Positions 44,841-54,117 of a stretch of DNA of 64,000 bases are shown here, piece by piece. Source of the stretch: Lysinibacillus parviboronicapiens (GTDB taxonomy: Bacteria; Bacillota; Bacilli; Bacillales_A; Planococcaceae); contig NZ_PYWI01000017.1 in the NCBI RefSeq assembly GCF_003049575.1, positions 36,117 through 100,116 on the forward strand, in the 5' to 3' direction. Numbering within the stretch: the stretch's first letter is position 1; the number at the start of each line of letters is the position of its first letter. The translations under genes were made by a program, and so were the position numbers. The notes beneath the pieces are model-generated. The model was given only the letters and a program-made list of their open reading frames with translations, was not told the origin of the DNA and ran no database searches.

Positions 44841-46103
44841 ATGGCAGATTTGCGCATTGACTTAGCGGGCATAAAATCACCAAACCCATTTTGGCTCGCT
44901 TCAGCACCGCCAACGAATTCAGGCTATCAAGTGCAACGTGCATTTGAAGCGGGATGGGGCGGCGCTGTATGGAAGACATTGGGTGAACCGATTTTGAATG
45001 TTTCATCACGTTTTGCCGCAGTTAGCTATAACGGACAAAGAGTAGCGGGTTTTAATAATATTGAACTGATTACAGATCGGCCGTTAGAAGTTAATTTAAA
45101 AGAAATTTATGACACGAAAAAAAGGTTTCCTAATCATGCGATTATTGCGTCATTAATGGTAGAGCCAAAGCAAGAAAAGTGGCATGAAATCGTAAAACGA
45201 GTAGAAGATGTGGGGGTTGATGGTCTTGAGCTTAACTTTGGTTGTCCACATGGGATGGCAGAACGAGGAATGGGCTCTGCCTCTGGTCAAGTCCCTGAAT
45301 TGGTTGAAAAGCAAACGCATTGGGTGAAAGAGGTTGCACGTACGCCAGTCATTGTTAAGCTAACACCGAATATCACAGATATTACGGTCACAGCTGAAGC
45401 GGCGACTAGAGGCGGAGCCGATGCTATCAGTATGATTAATACAATTAATAGCTTAGCCGGCGTTGATTTAGATACGTGGAACACAGTGCCTCATGTTGCC
45501 GGAAAGGGAGCACATGGCGGTTATTGCGGCCCTGCTGTTAAACCGATTGCGCTCAACATGGTGGCAGAATGTGCTAGAAATCCATTAATCGATGTGCCTA
45601 TATCTGGCATCGGGGGTATTTCCAACTGGCAAGATGCTGCAGAGTTTATGCTGATGGGTGCAACTGGAGTTCAAGTGTGTACAGCGGCGATGCACCACGG
45701 ATTTAGTATTGTAGAGGACATGATTGATGGTCTCAATAATTATTTAGATGATAAAGGGATTGCCGCGGCGATGGATCTAGTGGGTCGCTCTGTCCTGCGT
45801 TATTCTGACTGGGGCAACTTAGACTTAAATTACAAAATCGTTGCTGAAATTAATAATGATGTATGCATTAACTGTAATAAGTGCCATATCGCTTGTGAAG
45901 ATACGTCGCATCAATGTATTGACTTGTATTCAGAGAGTGATCGTCCGATGCTAAAGGTGCGTGAAGAGGATTGTGTTGGCTGTAATTTATGCTCCATTGT
46001 GTGCCCTGTAGATGGCGCCATTACAATGGTTGAAAGAAAATCTGCTATTGCGCCAATGACTTGGAATGAACGCCAGTCGCTTATCGGTAGTCTCTCTCGA
46101 TAA
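44841..46103 (+). CDS. preA: NAD-dependent dihydropyrimidine dehydrogenase, PreA subunit
   Basis: PreA is the catalytic subunit that reduces uracil to dihydrouracil with FMN. The 420-residue protein has a dihydroorotate-dehydrogenase-like barrel (about 1-320: PNPFWLASAPPTNSG, ELNFGCPHGMAERGMGSASG with the active-site loop, NTINSLAGVDLDTW, GIGGISNWQDAAEF) and a C-terminal ferredoxin domain with two 4Fe-4S motifs (CINCNKCHIAC and CVGCNLCSIVCP). It pairs with PreT just upstream. GGGGGGAAG precedes the ATG. Confidence 0.95.
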   Translation: MADLRIDLAGIKSPNPFWLASAPPTNSGYQVQRAFEAGWGGAVWKTLGEPILNVSSRFAAVSYNGQRVAGFNNIELITDRPLEVNLKEIYDTKKRFPNHAIIASLMVEPKQEKWHEIVKRVEDVGVDGLELNFGCPHGMAERGMGSASGQVPELVEKQTHWVKEVARTPVIVKLTPNITDITVTAEAATRGGADAISMINTINSLAGVDLDTWNTVPHVAGKGAHGGYCGPAVKPIALNMVAECARNPLIDVPISGIGGISNWQDAAEFMLMGATGVQVCTAAMHHGFSIVEDMIDGLNNYLDDKGIAAAMDLVGRSVLRYSDWGNLDLNYKIVAEINNDVCINCNKCHIACEDTSHQCIDLYSESDRPMLKVREEDCVGCNLCSIVCPVDGAITMVERKSAIAPMTWNERQSLIGSLSR

Positions 46104-46517
46104 AGAAATCCCGTTGTTTAGGTATGTACTGAAAGGCCACTTTCATTTTGCCAATGGCTTAACATTAGCTAAAAGAAAGAAATACCGCATGTAGCTGTCA
46201 CGAAAAAATCTTTATTCGGTAGAAGCGTCCTCTTTTTGTAACAGTTACAAGGCAGTGGATAATCAGCCGACGCCTGAATAAAGAACATGCCTCCGGCGGA
46301 TGTCACGGATTTTGAAGGAAATCAATTGAGGATGTTAGTGTAACTTCGGCGTAGCCATGCCTTAGCGGCTAACTAGATTCTACATCGAAAAACGCCATGT
46401 TTCTGTGGCTATAAAAAATGACCGACTGCAAAATCGGCCCGCATGTAGACTCTAGCTCACTTCAAAATTCGGACTCAATTACGCCGAGACGTAATTGATT
46501 AAAAAGGAGCGAAATGT
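46104..46517. other. Gene-free interval with dispersed repeat modules
   Basis: No gene. It contains modules CCTCCGGCGGATGTCACGG and CTTCGGCGTAGCCATGCC, the first shared in part with the preT-preA gap, and ends in a perfect hairpin at 46475-46498. They look like dispersed intergenic repeats. Confidence 0.5.
46475..46498. repeat. Short palindromic repeat before the NCS1 permease gene
   Basis: TCAATTACG and CGTAATTGA are perfect 9-bp arms around CCGAGA, ending six bases before AAAAAGGAG. The complement of the hairpin at 8803-8824 has nearly the same sequence (AATTACGCC, then ACGTAATT), so the unit is repeated. Confidence 0.6.
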
Positions 46518-48038
46518 ATGGAGAATGACGGGCATTATTTGAAATCCCCAGATTTACTTCCAGTGACACATCAACAAAGAAATATTGGCGCATTTGGTTT
46601 TGCGGTTATTTGGGTAGGGATGGCGATAGTCTTAGCGGCCTTTGCGATTGGTGGATCGGCTATTATGAGTTTACCAATGCCAATGGTTATTTTAGCGACA
46701 TTAATAGGTTCGTGTTTAATTGGCGTATTTATGACGTTAATTGGTGATATTGGTATCGAACATGGCTTATCATTCCCCGTATATATGCGCGCGCCATTCG
46801 GTACATTTGGCACGCATATACCGTCACTTGTTCGTGGCGTGACAGCAGCATGTTGGTTTGGTATCAACACATATTTTGGTGCAATGGCGATTAATGGTAT
46901 TTTGAATTTGCTTTTTGGCTATGACAATTGGTTTATATGTTTCCTTGTCTTTGCGGCGTTACAGTTATTCAATACATCGCTCGGCATTAAATCGATTGAG
47001 CGATTTGCAGATTTAGCAGCACCGATTATTATTTTAATTTCGTGCTGGATGTATATTACGCTGGCAGATAATGCGACTTCCCAAGGCAAAGATGTCTGGA
47101 CTTGGGTGGAAGCACCAACAACGGGTATGGCAGCCTTTACTGCGTTTATGGTTGTTATCATGGCAAATATGGGCTTCTGGGCAACATTAGCAGCCGATAT
47201 GCCTACACTATCACGTTTTTTTAAAGCACCAAAAAATGAACGTAATTGGTTCAAACGCAATAAAACACAGTTAATTGGTTCGTTGATTGTGATGCCTATT
47301 ACCAATACTTTTATGATTGTAATTGGTGCGGTATGTTATATGGCAGTGTCATCAGCGGATCCTATAAACGCATTACAACAAAGTGCTAGTGGGATTGTCT
47401 TAGGTATTCTTCTGCTAATGATTGTATTAGCACAATGGTCTACAAATACCTCTGCCAATGTTATTCCGGCAGCCACGATTTTTTCGAATATTGGCGGGCC
47501 TAAAGTTCCGTTTTGGGTAGGGGTTGTCATTGCAGGGATTATTGGAATACTAGCACAGCCGTGGAGCCTATTTGATGTTTTGGTCAATGCCCTATTAATT
47601 ATAGGTGGTATTTTAACAGCCATTGTAGGCATTTTATTTGCTGATTATTACTTAATTCGTAAACGACGCGTAAATGTAAAAGATCTTTACGAGTTAGATG
47701 GCCAATTTAAGTATATGAAAGGCTTCAACTTAGCGGGGCTAATTGCTTGGATTATCGGTGGGTCCATCGCAAATATGTTTCCAACTTATTCATCATTAAT
47801 CGGTTTCTTCGTTGGGGCCATTCTTTATTATCTATTAGCGAAATATTGGTGGTTCAAAAAGTACCCACAAGCAGAACTAGATGATCCAAGTGATGCCAAG
47901 TATTTAGGAATTACTGCTGGTCATAATTTGGATGAAATCTTCGGTCAAGAACCAGTACCCATGCCACCTGTCAACACAGATGAAGGGGATGCAGTAGAGT
48001 CAATTGATCCAGTACTTGAAATAAAAGGTGCTGAATAA
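46518..48038 (+). CDS. NCS1-family nucleobase permease, probable uracil transporter
   Basis: The 506-residue protein has 12 hydrophobic helices and the NCS1 features: LLPVTHQQRNIGAFGFAVIW near the N-terminus, PFGTFGTHIPSLVRGVTAACWFG in helix 3, and NMGFWATLAADMPTLSRF in helix 6. NCS1 carriers import uracil, cytosine, hydantoin or allantoin with Na+ or H+. At the end of the uracil cluster the likely cargo is uracil or dihydrouracil; hydantoin remains possible. AAAAAGGAGC precedes the start. Confidence 0.92.
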   Translation: MENDGHYLKSPDLLPVTHQQRNIGAFGFAVIWVGMAIVLAAFAIGGSAIMSLPMPMVILATLIGSCLIGVFMTLIGDIGIEHGLSFPVYMRAPFGTFGTHIPSLVRGVTAACWFGINTYFGAMAINGILNLLFGYDNWFICFLVFAALQLFNTSLGIKSIERFADLAAPIIILISCWMYITLADNATSQGKDVWTWVEAPTTGMAAFTAFMVVIMANMGFWATLAADMPTLSRFFKAPKNERNWFKRNKTQLIGSLIVMPITNTFMIVIGAVCYMAVSSADPINALQQSASGIVLGILLLMIVLAQWSTNTSANVIPAATIFSNIGGPKVPFWVGVVIAGIIGILAQPWSLFDVLVNALLIIGGILTAIVGILFADYYLIRKRRVNVKDLYELDGQFKYMKGFNLAGLIAWIIGGSIANMFPTYSSLIGFFVGAILYYLLAKYWWFKKYPQAELDDPSDAKYLGITAGHNLDEIFGQEPVPMPPVNTDEGDAVESIDPVLEIKGAE

Positions 48039-48108
48039 AATAAAAGCAAGTGGATATTCCACGGTAGCGAATTAAGGCCAGTAATGTTGAACAAAGCGAG
48101 GTGATTGC

Positions 48109-48318
48109 ATGTCAGATTACTTACAAAGTATGGATGAAATAAATAAAGTGGATCATTTTTTGGACAGTGGCTATAAGATTCAATATGTCTATGAAAACTT
48201 AAGTGGGATGTTTGTAGAGTTTGGACGACAGGATGAAGTTGTACATTTACAGATCCTCACAGCAGATGCACGTAAGTATTTCGCAGCAAAACTTCAAGAA
48301 CAAACATTATTGCAATAA
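48109..48318 (+). CDS. Small protein of unknown function at the end of the uracil cluster
   Basis: A 69-residue protein with GCGAGGTG before the ATG. It is a single compact alpha/beta unit (MDEINKVDHFLDSGYKIQYV, SGMFVEFGRQDEVVHLQILT) without signal peptide or membrane segment. I do not recognise the family. It lies 70 bases after the permease in the same direction, so it may belong to the same transcript. Confidence 0.75.
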   Translation: MSDYLQSMDEINKVDHFLDSGYKIQYVYENLSGMFVEFGRQDEVVHLQILTADARKYFAAKLQEQTLLQ

Positions 48319-48543
48319 GGCAAATTTTATATGTAGCGATAAAAACTCTATTCCATGACTCTTTTTAGATAATGGAATAGGGTTATGACCATCATAAAGC
48401 CTGATGGTTTATAAAAAAATGTTAATCAAAATGCCATTCATTAGCAGGTAACTTTAAGAAAAAAATCTAGGGTATCCATATAAAGTTTTAAAAAAACCAT
48501 TGACTTCTAAAAGATATTCTTTTAGAGTGAACTTGTAATTAAA
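48319..48543. other. Gap before the M-box
   Basis: Contains an inverted repeat ACTCTATTCCAT / ATGGAATAGGGT (about 48348-48383), a possible terminator for the uracil cluster, and the AT-rich region where the mgtE leader promoter should lie. Confidence 0.45.
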
Positions 48544-48703
48544 TATCCTCGTTAGGTGAGGCTCCTGTGTAGGAGATATGCTACTGCCCAGAAATGTCGA
48601 AAGACGCCAATGGGTCAACAGAAACCATCGACATAAGGTGGTTTTTAATGTAGCTGGCTTTGTCCTATGCCACACAGTGCTAAAGCTCTACGAATGGAGG
48701 AGC
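48544..48703 (+). ncRNA. M-box (ykoK leader) magnesium riboswitch
   Basis: The conserved blocks of the M-box occur in order: CTCGTTAGGTGAGGCTCCTG, GGAGATATGCTACTGCCCAG, AAATGTCGAAAGACGCCAATGG, GTCAACAGAAA, ATCGACATAAGGTGGTTTTT, GCTGG, TGTCCTATGCCACACAGTGC and TAAAGCTCTACGAATGGAGG. M-box RNAs fold when Mg2+ is abundant and allow a downstream terminator to form. A terminator is present at 48758 and mgtE, a Mg2+ transporter, follows, which is the classical arrangement. Confidence 0.97.
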
Positions 48704-48757
48704 AGATTTGCTACAATTTTTTTGTTGTGCAATCATGTACGTTTATAGTACCGTCTA

Positions 48758-48792
48758 AACACCTTCATTCGTTATGAAGGTGTTTTATTTTT
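48758..48792 (+). terminator. Terminator of the M-box expression platform
   Basis: AACACCTTCAT and ATGAAGGTGTT form an 11-bp stem followed by TTATTTTTAT. It lies between the aptamer and mgtE and is expected to form at high Mg2+. Confidence 0.88.
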
Positions 48793-48808
48793 ATGTGAGG
48801 TGAGGAAA

Positions 48809-48892
48809 ATGGATAACTATGACTATTCAGAACCAGACTCGAAGTATTATAAAAATGAATTAAATACACAGAATATCCATGAGGAATTTTAA
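48809..48892 (+). CDS. Possible 27-codon leader peptide ahead of mgtE
   Basis: GAGGTGAGG precedes ATG 48809, and the frame reads MDNYDYSEPDSKYYKNELNT and seven more residues to a stop. It is acidic and tyrosine-rich. Its ribosome site is better than that of mgtE, and it lies between the riboswitch terminator and the mgtE start. It could couple or tune translation, or be a relic. Confidence 0.45.
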   Translation: MDNYDYSEPDSKYYKNELNTQNIHEEF

Positions 48893-48965
48893 TTTATCTT
48901 TCTTAACGATTGTTTTATCGTTGGGGGAATATTTTTTGTTCCTCAATGAAGGAGTGGTTGTTAAA

Positions 48966-50324
48966 ATGATTAAAAACATGCCAGAAAACCAAATAACAAT
49001 TCAGATTATTAAGGCATTAAAAGAAGGAAAACAACAAGAATTCCAAGCAATATTGAAGGAACTCCAACCGTATGATATTGCACGGATTTTTGAGGGGGTA
49101 CCAGAAAAATATCATACACGTTTCTTATTGTTTCTTACTCCTGAACAAATCGCTGAACTCATTCAAGAGCTTGAAAAAGTACATCAATTAATAGTTCTGA
49201 ATAAATTAGGGATCGAAGAATCAGGTCAGGTAATGGATTTAATGGATAATGATGATTTAGCTTCATTGTTAGAAAACCTATCACCTGATAAAATTGAAGA
49301 ACTGCTTTCAGGCATGAAGCAAGAAGAATCGAAAATTGTTAAAAATATTATGAACTATCCTCCTGAAACGGCAGGACGAATCATGACAAACCGTTTTGTG
49401 TGGATTCCTCAACACTATACTATTCGAGAATCAGTTGATAAACTTAAAATATTTGCAGAATTCTCAGAAACGATAAACTATTTATATGTAATTGATGATG
49501 ATAAAAAATTAGTAGGTGTTGTATCCTATCGAGATTTAATAATAAGTGATGAATTTGAAAAGATTCAGGATATTATGTATAGCAGAGTAATCTCCGTTTC
49601 TGCTGAAACGGATCAAGAAGAAGTAGCTCGTGTAATAGAGCGTTATGATTTTTTATCAGTTCCTGTTGTTGAAAAAAATAATGAATTGGTAGGAATTGTA
49701 ACAGTCGATGATATTATTGACGTCGTTATCAAGGAAGCAAACGAAGATATTGAGAAACTTTCGGCATCTGGTAAAGCCATTGATTTTGACACGAAGGCAC
49801 ATGTGGCTGCATATCGCCGACTGCCTTGGCTAATTTTACTGTTATTTATCGGATTAGTTTCGGGAACCATTATTAGTGGTTTTGAAGAAACATTATCCAA
49901 AGTCGTCGCACTGGCCTTCTTTATGCCTATGATTGCTGGGATGACTGGAAATACAGGTACTCAATCATTAGCTGTTGTGGTAAGAGGTCTAATTACTACT
50001 GATACTAATAAAGGCGTAGTTATTAAACTTATTATTAGAGAACTGCAAGTAGGGTTGATTATAGGTATTACCTGTGGCATATTAATCTCGATTATAGCCT
50101 ATATTTGGCAAGGGAATGCGGTTCTAGGTTTAGTTGTTGGAAGTTCATTAGTTGTGACTCTGATTATCGGGACTTTGGCTGGGACTATTATTCCTTTAAT
50201 CTTATATAAATTTAAAATCGATCCGGCAGTGGCGTCTGGTCCCTTAATTACAACACTGAATGATATCCTATCCTTACTTATTTACTTTGGAATTGCAACA
50301 ATGTTTATTTCAAAATTGATGTAG
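48966..50324 (+). CDS. mgtE: Magnesium transporter MgtE
   Basis: MgtE is a Mg2+-gated Mg2+ channel. I prefer ATG 48966 (GAAGGAG upstream), giving 452 residues, the usual MgtE length; the frame extends to ATG 48879 but that segment is atypical. The order is the N domain (about 20-125, LKELQPYDIARIFEGVPEKY), two CBS domains (about 130-255, RIMTNRFVWIPQHYTIRESV and DIMYSRVISVSAETDQEEVA), a plug helix and five membrane helices (about 285-450) with the pore motif MAGMTGNTGTQSLAVVVRG. Control is by the upstream M-box and by Mg2+ on the protein. Confidence 0.96.
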   Translation: MIKNMPENQITIQIIKALKEGKQQEFQAILKELQPYDIARIFEGVPEKYHTRFLLFLTPEQIAELIQELEKVHQLIVLNKLGIEESGQVMDLMDNDDLASLLENLSPDKIEELLSGMKQEESKIVKNIMNYPPETAGRIMTNRFVWIPQHYTIRESVDKLKIFAEFSETINYLYVIDDDKKLVGVVSYRDLIISDEFEKIQDIMYSRVISVSAETDQEEVARVIERYDFLSVPVVEKNNELVGIVTVDDIIDVVIKEANEDIEKLSASGKAIDFDTKAHVAAYRRLPWLILLLFIGLVSGTIISGFEETLSKVVALAFFMPMIAGMTGNTGTQSLAVVVRGLITTDTNKGVVIKLIIRELQVGLIIGITCGILISIIAYIWQGNAVLGLVVGSSLVVTLIIGTLAGTIIPLILYKFKIDPAVASGPLITTLNDILSLLIYFGIATMFISKLM

Positions 50325-50664
50325 AGATTTAAGTTCCTGTAGATTAAACTATTCCACAATCGGGCACGTTTGTGGAACAACATGAAAATCATCAAATAAT
50401 ATTAAAATCCTAACCGAATGTGCTGAAAAAGAATCCACTTTGATCTGTCAAAATGGATTCTTTTTAATTATAAATGCGAATATTCTACATATTAAAAATA
50501 TTTAGAAATAATATTTTAGCGAGTGCTCTCATACTTTTTTACCGGTTAAATATTACTTAAATGCTGTTTTTCCTAAAAATACAATTGTGTTTTTAGAAAG
50601 AATTTATTATTATTAGTAAAGTAATTTAAATGTGAAACAACATGAAGGAAAGAGGCTCATTCAA
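50325..50664. other. Gap between mgtE and the amino-acid permease
   Basis: Contains the mgtE terminator at 50426-50465 and an AT-rich promoter region. The GTG at 50632 is in frame with the permease but lacks a ribosome site; GGAAAGAGG at 50647 suits the GTG at 50665. Confidence 0.5.
50426..50465 (+). terminator. Rho-independent terminator of mgtE
   Basis: AAAAAGAATCCA and TGGATTCTTTTT, with an inner TTTGA/TCAAA, form a long A-stem-T structure. Confidence 0.88.
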
Positions 50665-52041
50665 GTGGCAAATAAAGAATTAACAAGAGGCTTAGAGGCG
50701 CGTCATATTCAAATGATTGCTCTTGGCGGTACGATTGGTGTAGGGCTATTTATGGGTTCTGCCAGTGCCATTCAGTGGACAGGACCGTCTGTGCTACTTG
50801 CTTATGCTATATCAGGGATTTTTATATTTTTCATCATGCGTGCAATGGGTGAGATGCTTTATATGGAACCAAGCACAGGCTCATTTGCAACATTCGGTTA
50901 TAAATATATCCATCCATTAGCAGGCTATTTAACGGCGTGGAGTAACTGGTTTCAGTGGATTATCGTTGGGATGTCCGAAATTATTGCCGTAGGAACATAC
51001 ATGCAGTATTGGTATCCAGATTTACCAGCGTGGATTCCAGGTTTTATCGCGATGGTGATTCTAGGTTTAGCGAATTTTATCTCGGTTAAATCGTTTGGTG
51101 AATTTGAATTCTGGTTTGCAATGATTAAAATTGTCACGATAATTCTGATGATTATCGCAGGCTTTGGCCTGATTTTCTTTGGTATTGGTAATGGAGGCAT
51201 TGCGATTGGGTTATCAAATCTTTGGGAACATGGCGGCTTCTTTACTGGTGGCTGGACTGGCTTCTTCTTTGCGTTATCATTGGTTGTAGCAGCTTACCAA
51301 GGGGTTGAGCTTATCGGGATAACTGCGGGAGAAGCAAAAAACCCGCAAAAAACAATTACCAATGCGATTCAAAGCATTATTTGGCGTATTTTAATATTCT
51401 ATATCGGTGCGATTTTTGTCATTATTACAGTTTACCCGTGGGATGAATTAGGAACAATTGGTAGCCCATTTGTGGCAACTTTTGCAAAGGTAGGGATTAC
51501 TGCAGCAGCAGGGATTATTAACTTCGTTGTCATCACGGCGGCAATGTCAGGTTGTAATAGTGGTATTTATAGCGCAGGACGTATGCTTTATACACTAGCG
51601 ATGAATGGCCAAGCACCAAAATTCTTTGCAAAGCTTTCTACGAATGGTGTTCCGATATTCGGGACAGCGGGTGTGCTTGTTGGATTAGTCATTGGCGTTG
51701 TACTGAGTTATATTGCTCCTGAAAATTTATTTGTCTATGTATATAGTGCAAGTGTACTTCCTGGGATGGTTCCTTGGTTTATTATTTTAATCAGTCAAAT
51801 TCGATTTAGAAAAGTAAAAGATGGACAACTGGCAGAACATCCGTTTAAAATGCCATTTGCTCCAGTTACAAACTATATAACTATTGCTTTTTTAATAATG
51901 GTACTGATCGGTATGTGGTTTAATGAGGATACACGTGTATCGTTAATCGTGGGAATTGTTTTCCTTGTGCTTGTTACAATTAGCTTCTATGCTTTTGGTA
52001 TTGGAAAGAGACGTCCAGTAGAAATGGATGATAACAACTAA
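50665..52041 (+). CDS. Amino acid permease (APC superfamily, AAT family)
   Basis: The protein (458 residues from GTG 50665) has 12 membrane helices and AAT-family signatures: [20 protein letters not shown] in the first helix region, [40 protein letters not shown] and [20 protein letters not shown]. It imports amino acids with H+; similar proteins transport GABA, proline or aromatic amino acids, and I cannot choose among them. Beta-alanine, a GABA analogue, is also possible given the nearby uracil cluster, but mgtE intervenes. A terminator follows. Confidence 0.92.
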   Translation: MANKELTRGLEARHIQMIALGGTIGVGLFMGSASAIQWTGPSVLLAYAISGIFIFFIMRAMGEMLYMEPSTGSFATFGYKYIHPLAGYLTAWSNWFQWIIVGMSEIIAVGTYMQYWYPDLPAWIPGFIAMVILGLANFISVKSFGEFEFWFAMIKIVTIILMIIAGFGLIFFGIGNGGIAIGLSNLWEHGGFFTGGWTGFFFALSLVVAAYQGVELIGITAGEAKNPQKTITNAIQSIIWRILIFYIGAIFVIITVYPWDELGTIGSPFVATFAKVGITAAAGIINFVVITAAMSGCNSGIYSAGRMLYTLAMNGQAPKFFAKLSTNGVPIFGTAGVLVGLVIGVVLSYIAPENLFVYVYSASVLPGMVPWFIILISQIRFRKVKDGQLAEHPFKMPFAPVTNYITIAFLIMVLIGMWFNEDTRVSLIVGIVFLVLVTISFYAFGIGKRRPVEMDDNN

Positions 52042-52078
52042 ACGCGATATTACTATGATGTATGAGAGTCATCATTTC

Positions 52079-52124
52079 AGACTGTCGACAAACTCAAAAA
52101 ATGAGTTTGTCGACGGTCTTTTTC
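52079..52124 (+). terminator. Terminator of the amino-acid permease gene
   Basis: GACTGTCGACAAACTCA pairs with TGAGTTTGTCGACGGTC through a short A loop, followed by TTTTTC. Confidence 0.9.
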
Positions 52125-52692
52125 TTTATTTAAACTCGTTGAATGACGTTATGGTGGACGCTTGTCGCATGCATGGCTTCAGTGTCCCCGTTGCTACACT
52201 ACTGCGGGGCCTTCCGCTTAGATGTATTGCTGATAAAATTTCAAAAGGTATTCGGAGTGATCACAACCCGAATACCTTTTGAGTTTTTGAATGCACTTCA
52301 AGCTGGTTACGTGCATTGTTTAATTGTTGGACATCATGTTTATGATTATCTCAAGTATGTTAGCAGCAAAGGCGGTCAGTATTGATTGGCGTGGATGGCG
52401 CAACATTCCTGTAGAAACAGCTCGTGCGGAAACTCCATTTTTGTGGGGCCGCTCGAAAAATTAGTTGGTGCTGTGCCTGTGGATGGAACAGTGTATCTAC
52501 TGCAAATTAGGAGATATCTCTTTTTTTGTTTTGATGTAAAATCAATACTTTGGTTGTTTGCATTTTTACAGAAAATGTTGATTACATAATCGATTAAGAA
52601 AAGGACAAACTACATAAAAAATATGAAATGTCTATGGATTGAAAATGTAGTAAATACCTGGCAGCTAGACGCTATAAAGGGGTTGAAATGAA
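52125..52692. other. Gene-free interval with degraded repeat modules
   Basis: No credible gene; several overlapping short frames lack ribosome sites. Segments such as GGTGGACGCTTGTCGC (about 52151) and GTAGAAACAGCTCGTGCGG with GTGGATGGAACAG (about 52410-52490) resemble modules of the GGCGACTC/GAAAGCGT elements elsewhere in the window, in worn form. Confidence 0.45.
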
Positions 52693-54087
52693 ATGAGTGA
52701 GACAACACAACAAGTCATTGAATTGCTAAAGAAAGAAATTCATGGAATAGATGATGTCGTCATAAAAAAAGTTTACACAGAAGAAGGCAATGTTACCGTT
52801 ATATATATATCTTCTCTGGTAGAGAAAATGACCGTACAATCGATGATATTCATACCACTCGCTAATCATATTCGTCAAATTCTTCGTGTAGCTGAATCCG
52901 TGGATATTAAGAATATAGAGATTGTTTTACAAAAATTGAATGCTGGTCACACGCTGTTATTCTTTCATCAATTAAATCAACTACGAACAATTGACACATA
53001 TAGTGCTCCCACACGCTCGATAACAAATACTGAAACAGAGTCTACGGTTATTGGCCCACAGGACGCTTTTACAGAATCATTAGAGACCAATATTTCTTTA
53101 GTGAAAAGGCGTATCCAAAATCCATTGTTGAAGACCGAAATTCGCACAGTAGGCACAGAGACAAATATTAAAATTTCCATCATGTATATGGATAATATTG
53201 TCAATAAAGAAAATCTGGAAAACCTTCGAGAGCGTATAGATAACATAGATTATCCCTATTTTACAGATATATCTGAGTTGAAGCAATTGATTGAAGATAA
53301 TCCATTATCGCCATTTCCTCAGTATTATATGAGTGTAAGACCAGATAGTGTCAGTCAGTATCTTATTGACGGACGAATTGTCCTATTTATGGACAATAGT
53401 CAAGCGGCTGTTGTTTGCCCAACATCGTTTTTTGAAATGTTCATATCAATTGAAGATTATTATAACCGTTGGTCCACTGCCTCTTTGCTTCGGATGCTTC
53501 GATTTTTTGGATTTTTCCTGACGATAATGATTACACCAATGTATATATCTGCCTTAACATTTCATCCGGAAATTTTGCCATATGAATTGTTATTAAATCT
53601 TCAAGAATCAAGAAGTAAAGTGCCGTTTCCACCAATCATCGAAGTACTGTTTATCGAGCTCATCATTGAAGTATTGCGGGAAGCCGGTTCTCGAATGCCT
53701 GCAAAAGTCGGGCAAACGATTGGTATCGTAGGTGGTATTGTAATAGGAACAGCGGCTGTAGAAGCAGGACTTTTGAGTAATATACTCATTGTGTTAGTAG
53801 CAACTTCAGCATTACTTTCTTTCCTGCCACCCATTTTTTTAATGAGTAATACGAGTCGGTTTGTGCGCTATATTTTTATCTTATCTGCTGGTTTTTTTGG
53901 ATTGTTCGGGCAAATGCTAGCATTCGCATGGTTAATCAACCATTTACAAAATTTAAAATCTTTAGGTACGCCTTATATGACACCATTTATTCCTCGGAAA
54001 GCGACAGATTTATTGGACGGTGTCATCAGATTTCCAACTAAATATTTAATGGCAAAGAAGGGGATTTCAAGAGCACAAAAAAAATAG
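52693..54087 (+). CDS. Spore germination receptor subunit A (GerA family)
   Basis: The 464-residue protein is a GerA-type subunit of a germinant receptor in the spore inner membrane. The N-terminal cytoplasmic part (about 1-270) contains FTESLETNISLVKRRIQNPLL and DGRIVLFMDNSQAAVVCP. About five membrane helices follow from 275 on (LLRMLRFFGFFLTIMITPMY, PAKVGQTIGIVGGIVIGTAA). The family's usual length is 480-540, so the N-terminus is short. GGGGTTGAAATGA precedes the start. It is the first gene of an A-B-C operon. Confidence 0.93.
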   Translation: MSETTQQVIELLKKEIHGIDDVVIKKVYTEEGNVTVIYISSLVEKMTVQSMIFIPLANHIRQILRVAESVDIKNIEIVLQKLNAGHTLLFFHQLNQLRTIDTYSAPTRSITNTETESTVIGPQDAFTESLETNISLVKRRIQNPLLKTEIRTVGTETNIKISIMYMDNIVNKENLENLRERIDNIDYPYFTDISELKQLIEDNPLSPFPQYYMSVRPDSVSQYLIDGRIVLFMDNSQAAVVCPTSFFEMFISIEDYYNRWSTASLLRMLRFFGFFLTIMITPMYISALTFHPEILPYELLLNLQESRSKVPFPPIIEVLFIELIIEVLREAGSRMPAKVGQTIGIVGGIVIGTAAVEAGLLSNILIVLVATSALLSFLPPIFLMSNTSRFVRYIFILSAGFFGLFGQMLAFAWLINHLQNLKSLGTPYMTPFIPRKATDLLDGVIRFPTKYLMAKKGISRAQKK

Positions 54088-54117
54088 ATGGTTTTATGGA
54101 AATAGAGGTGGTTAACG

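Noticed and set aside
52028..52589. Three overlapping plus-strand frames after the amino-acid permease
   Set aside because: They cover a terminator and worn intergenic repeat modules and lack start signals.
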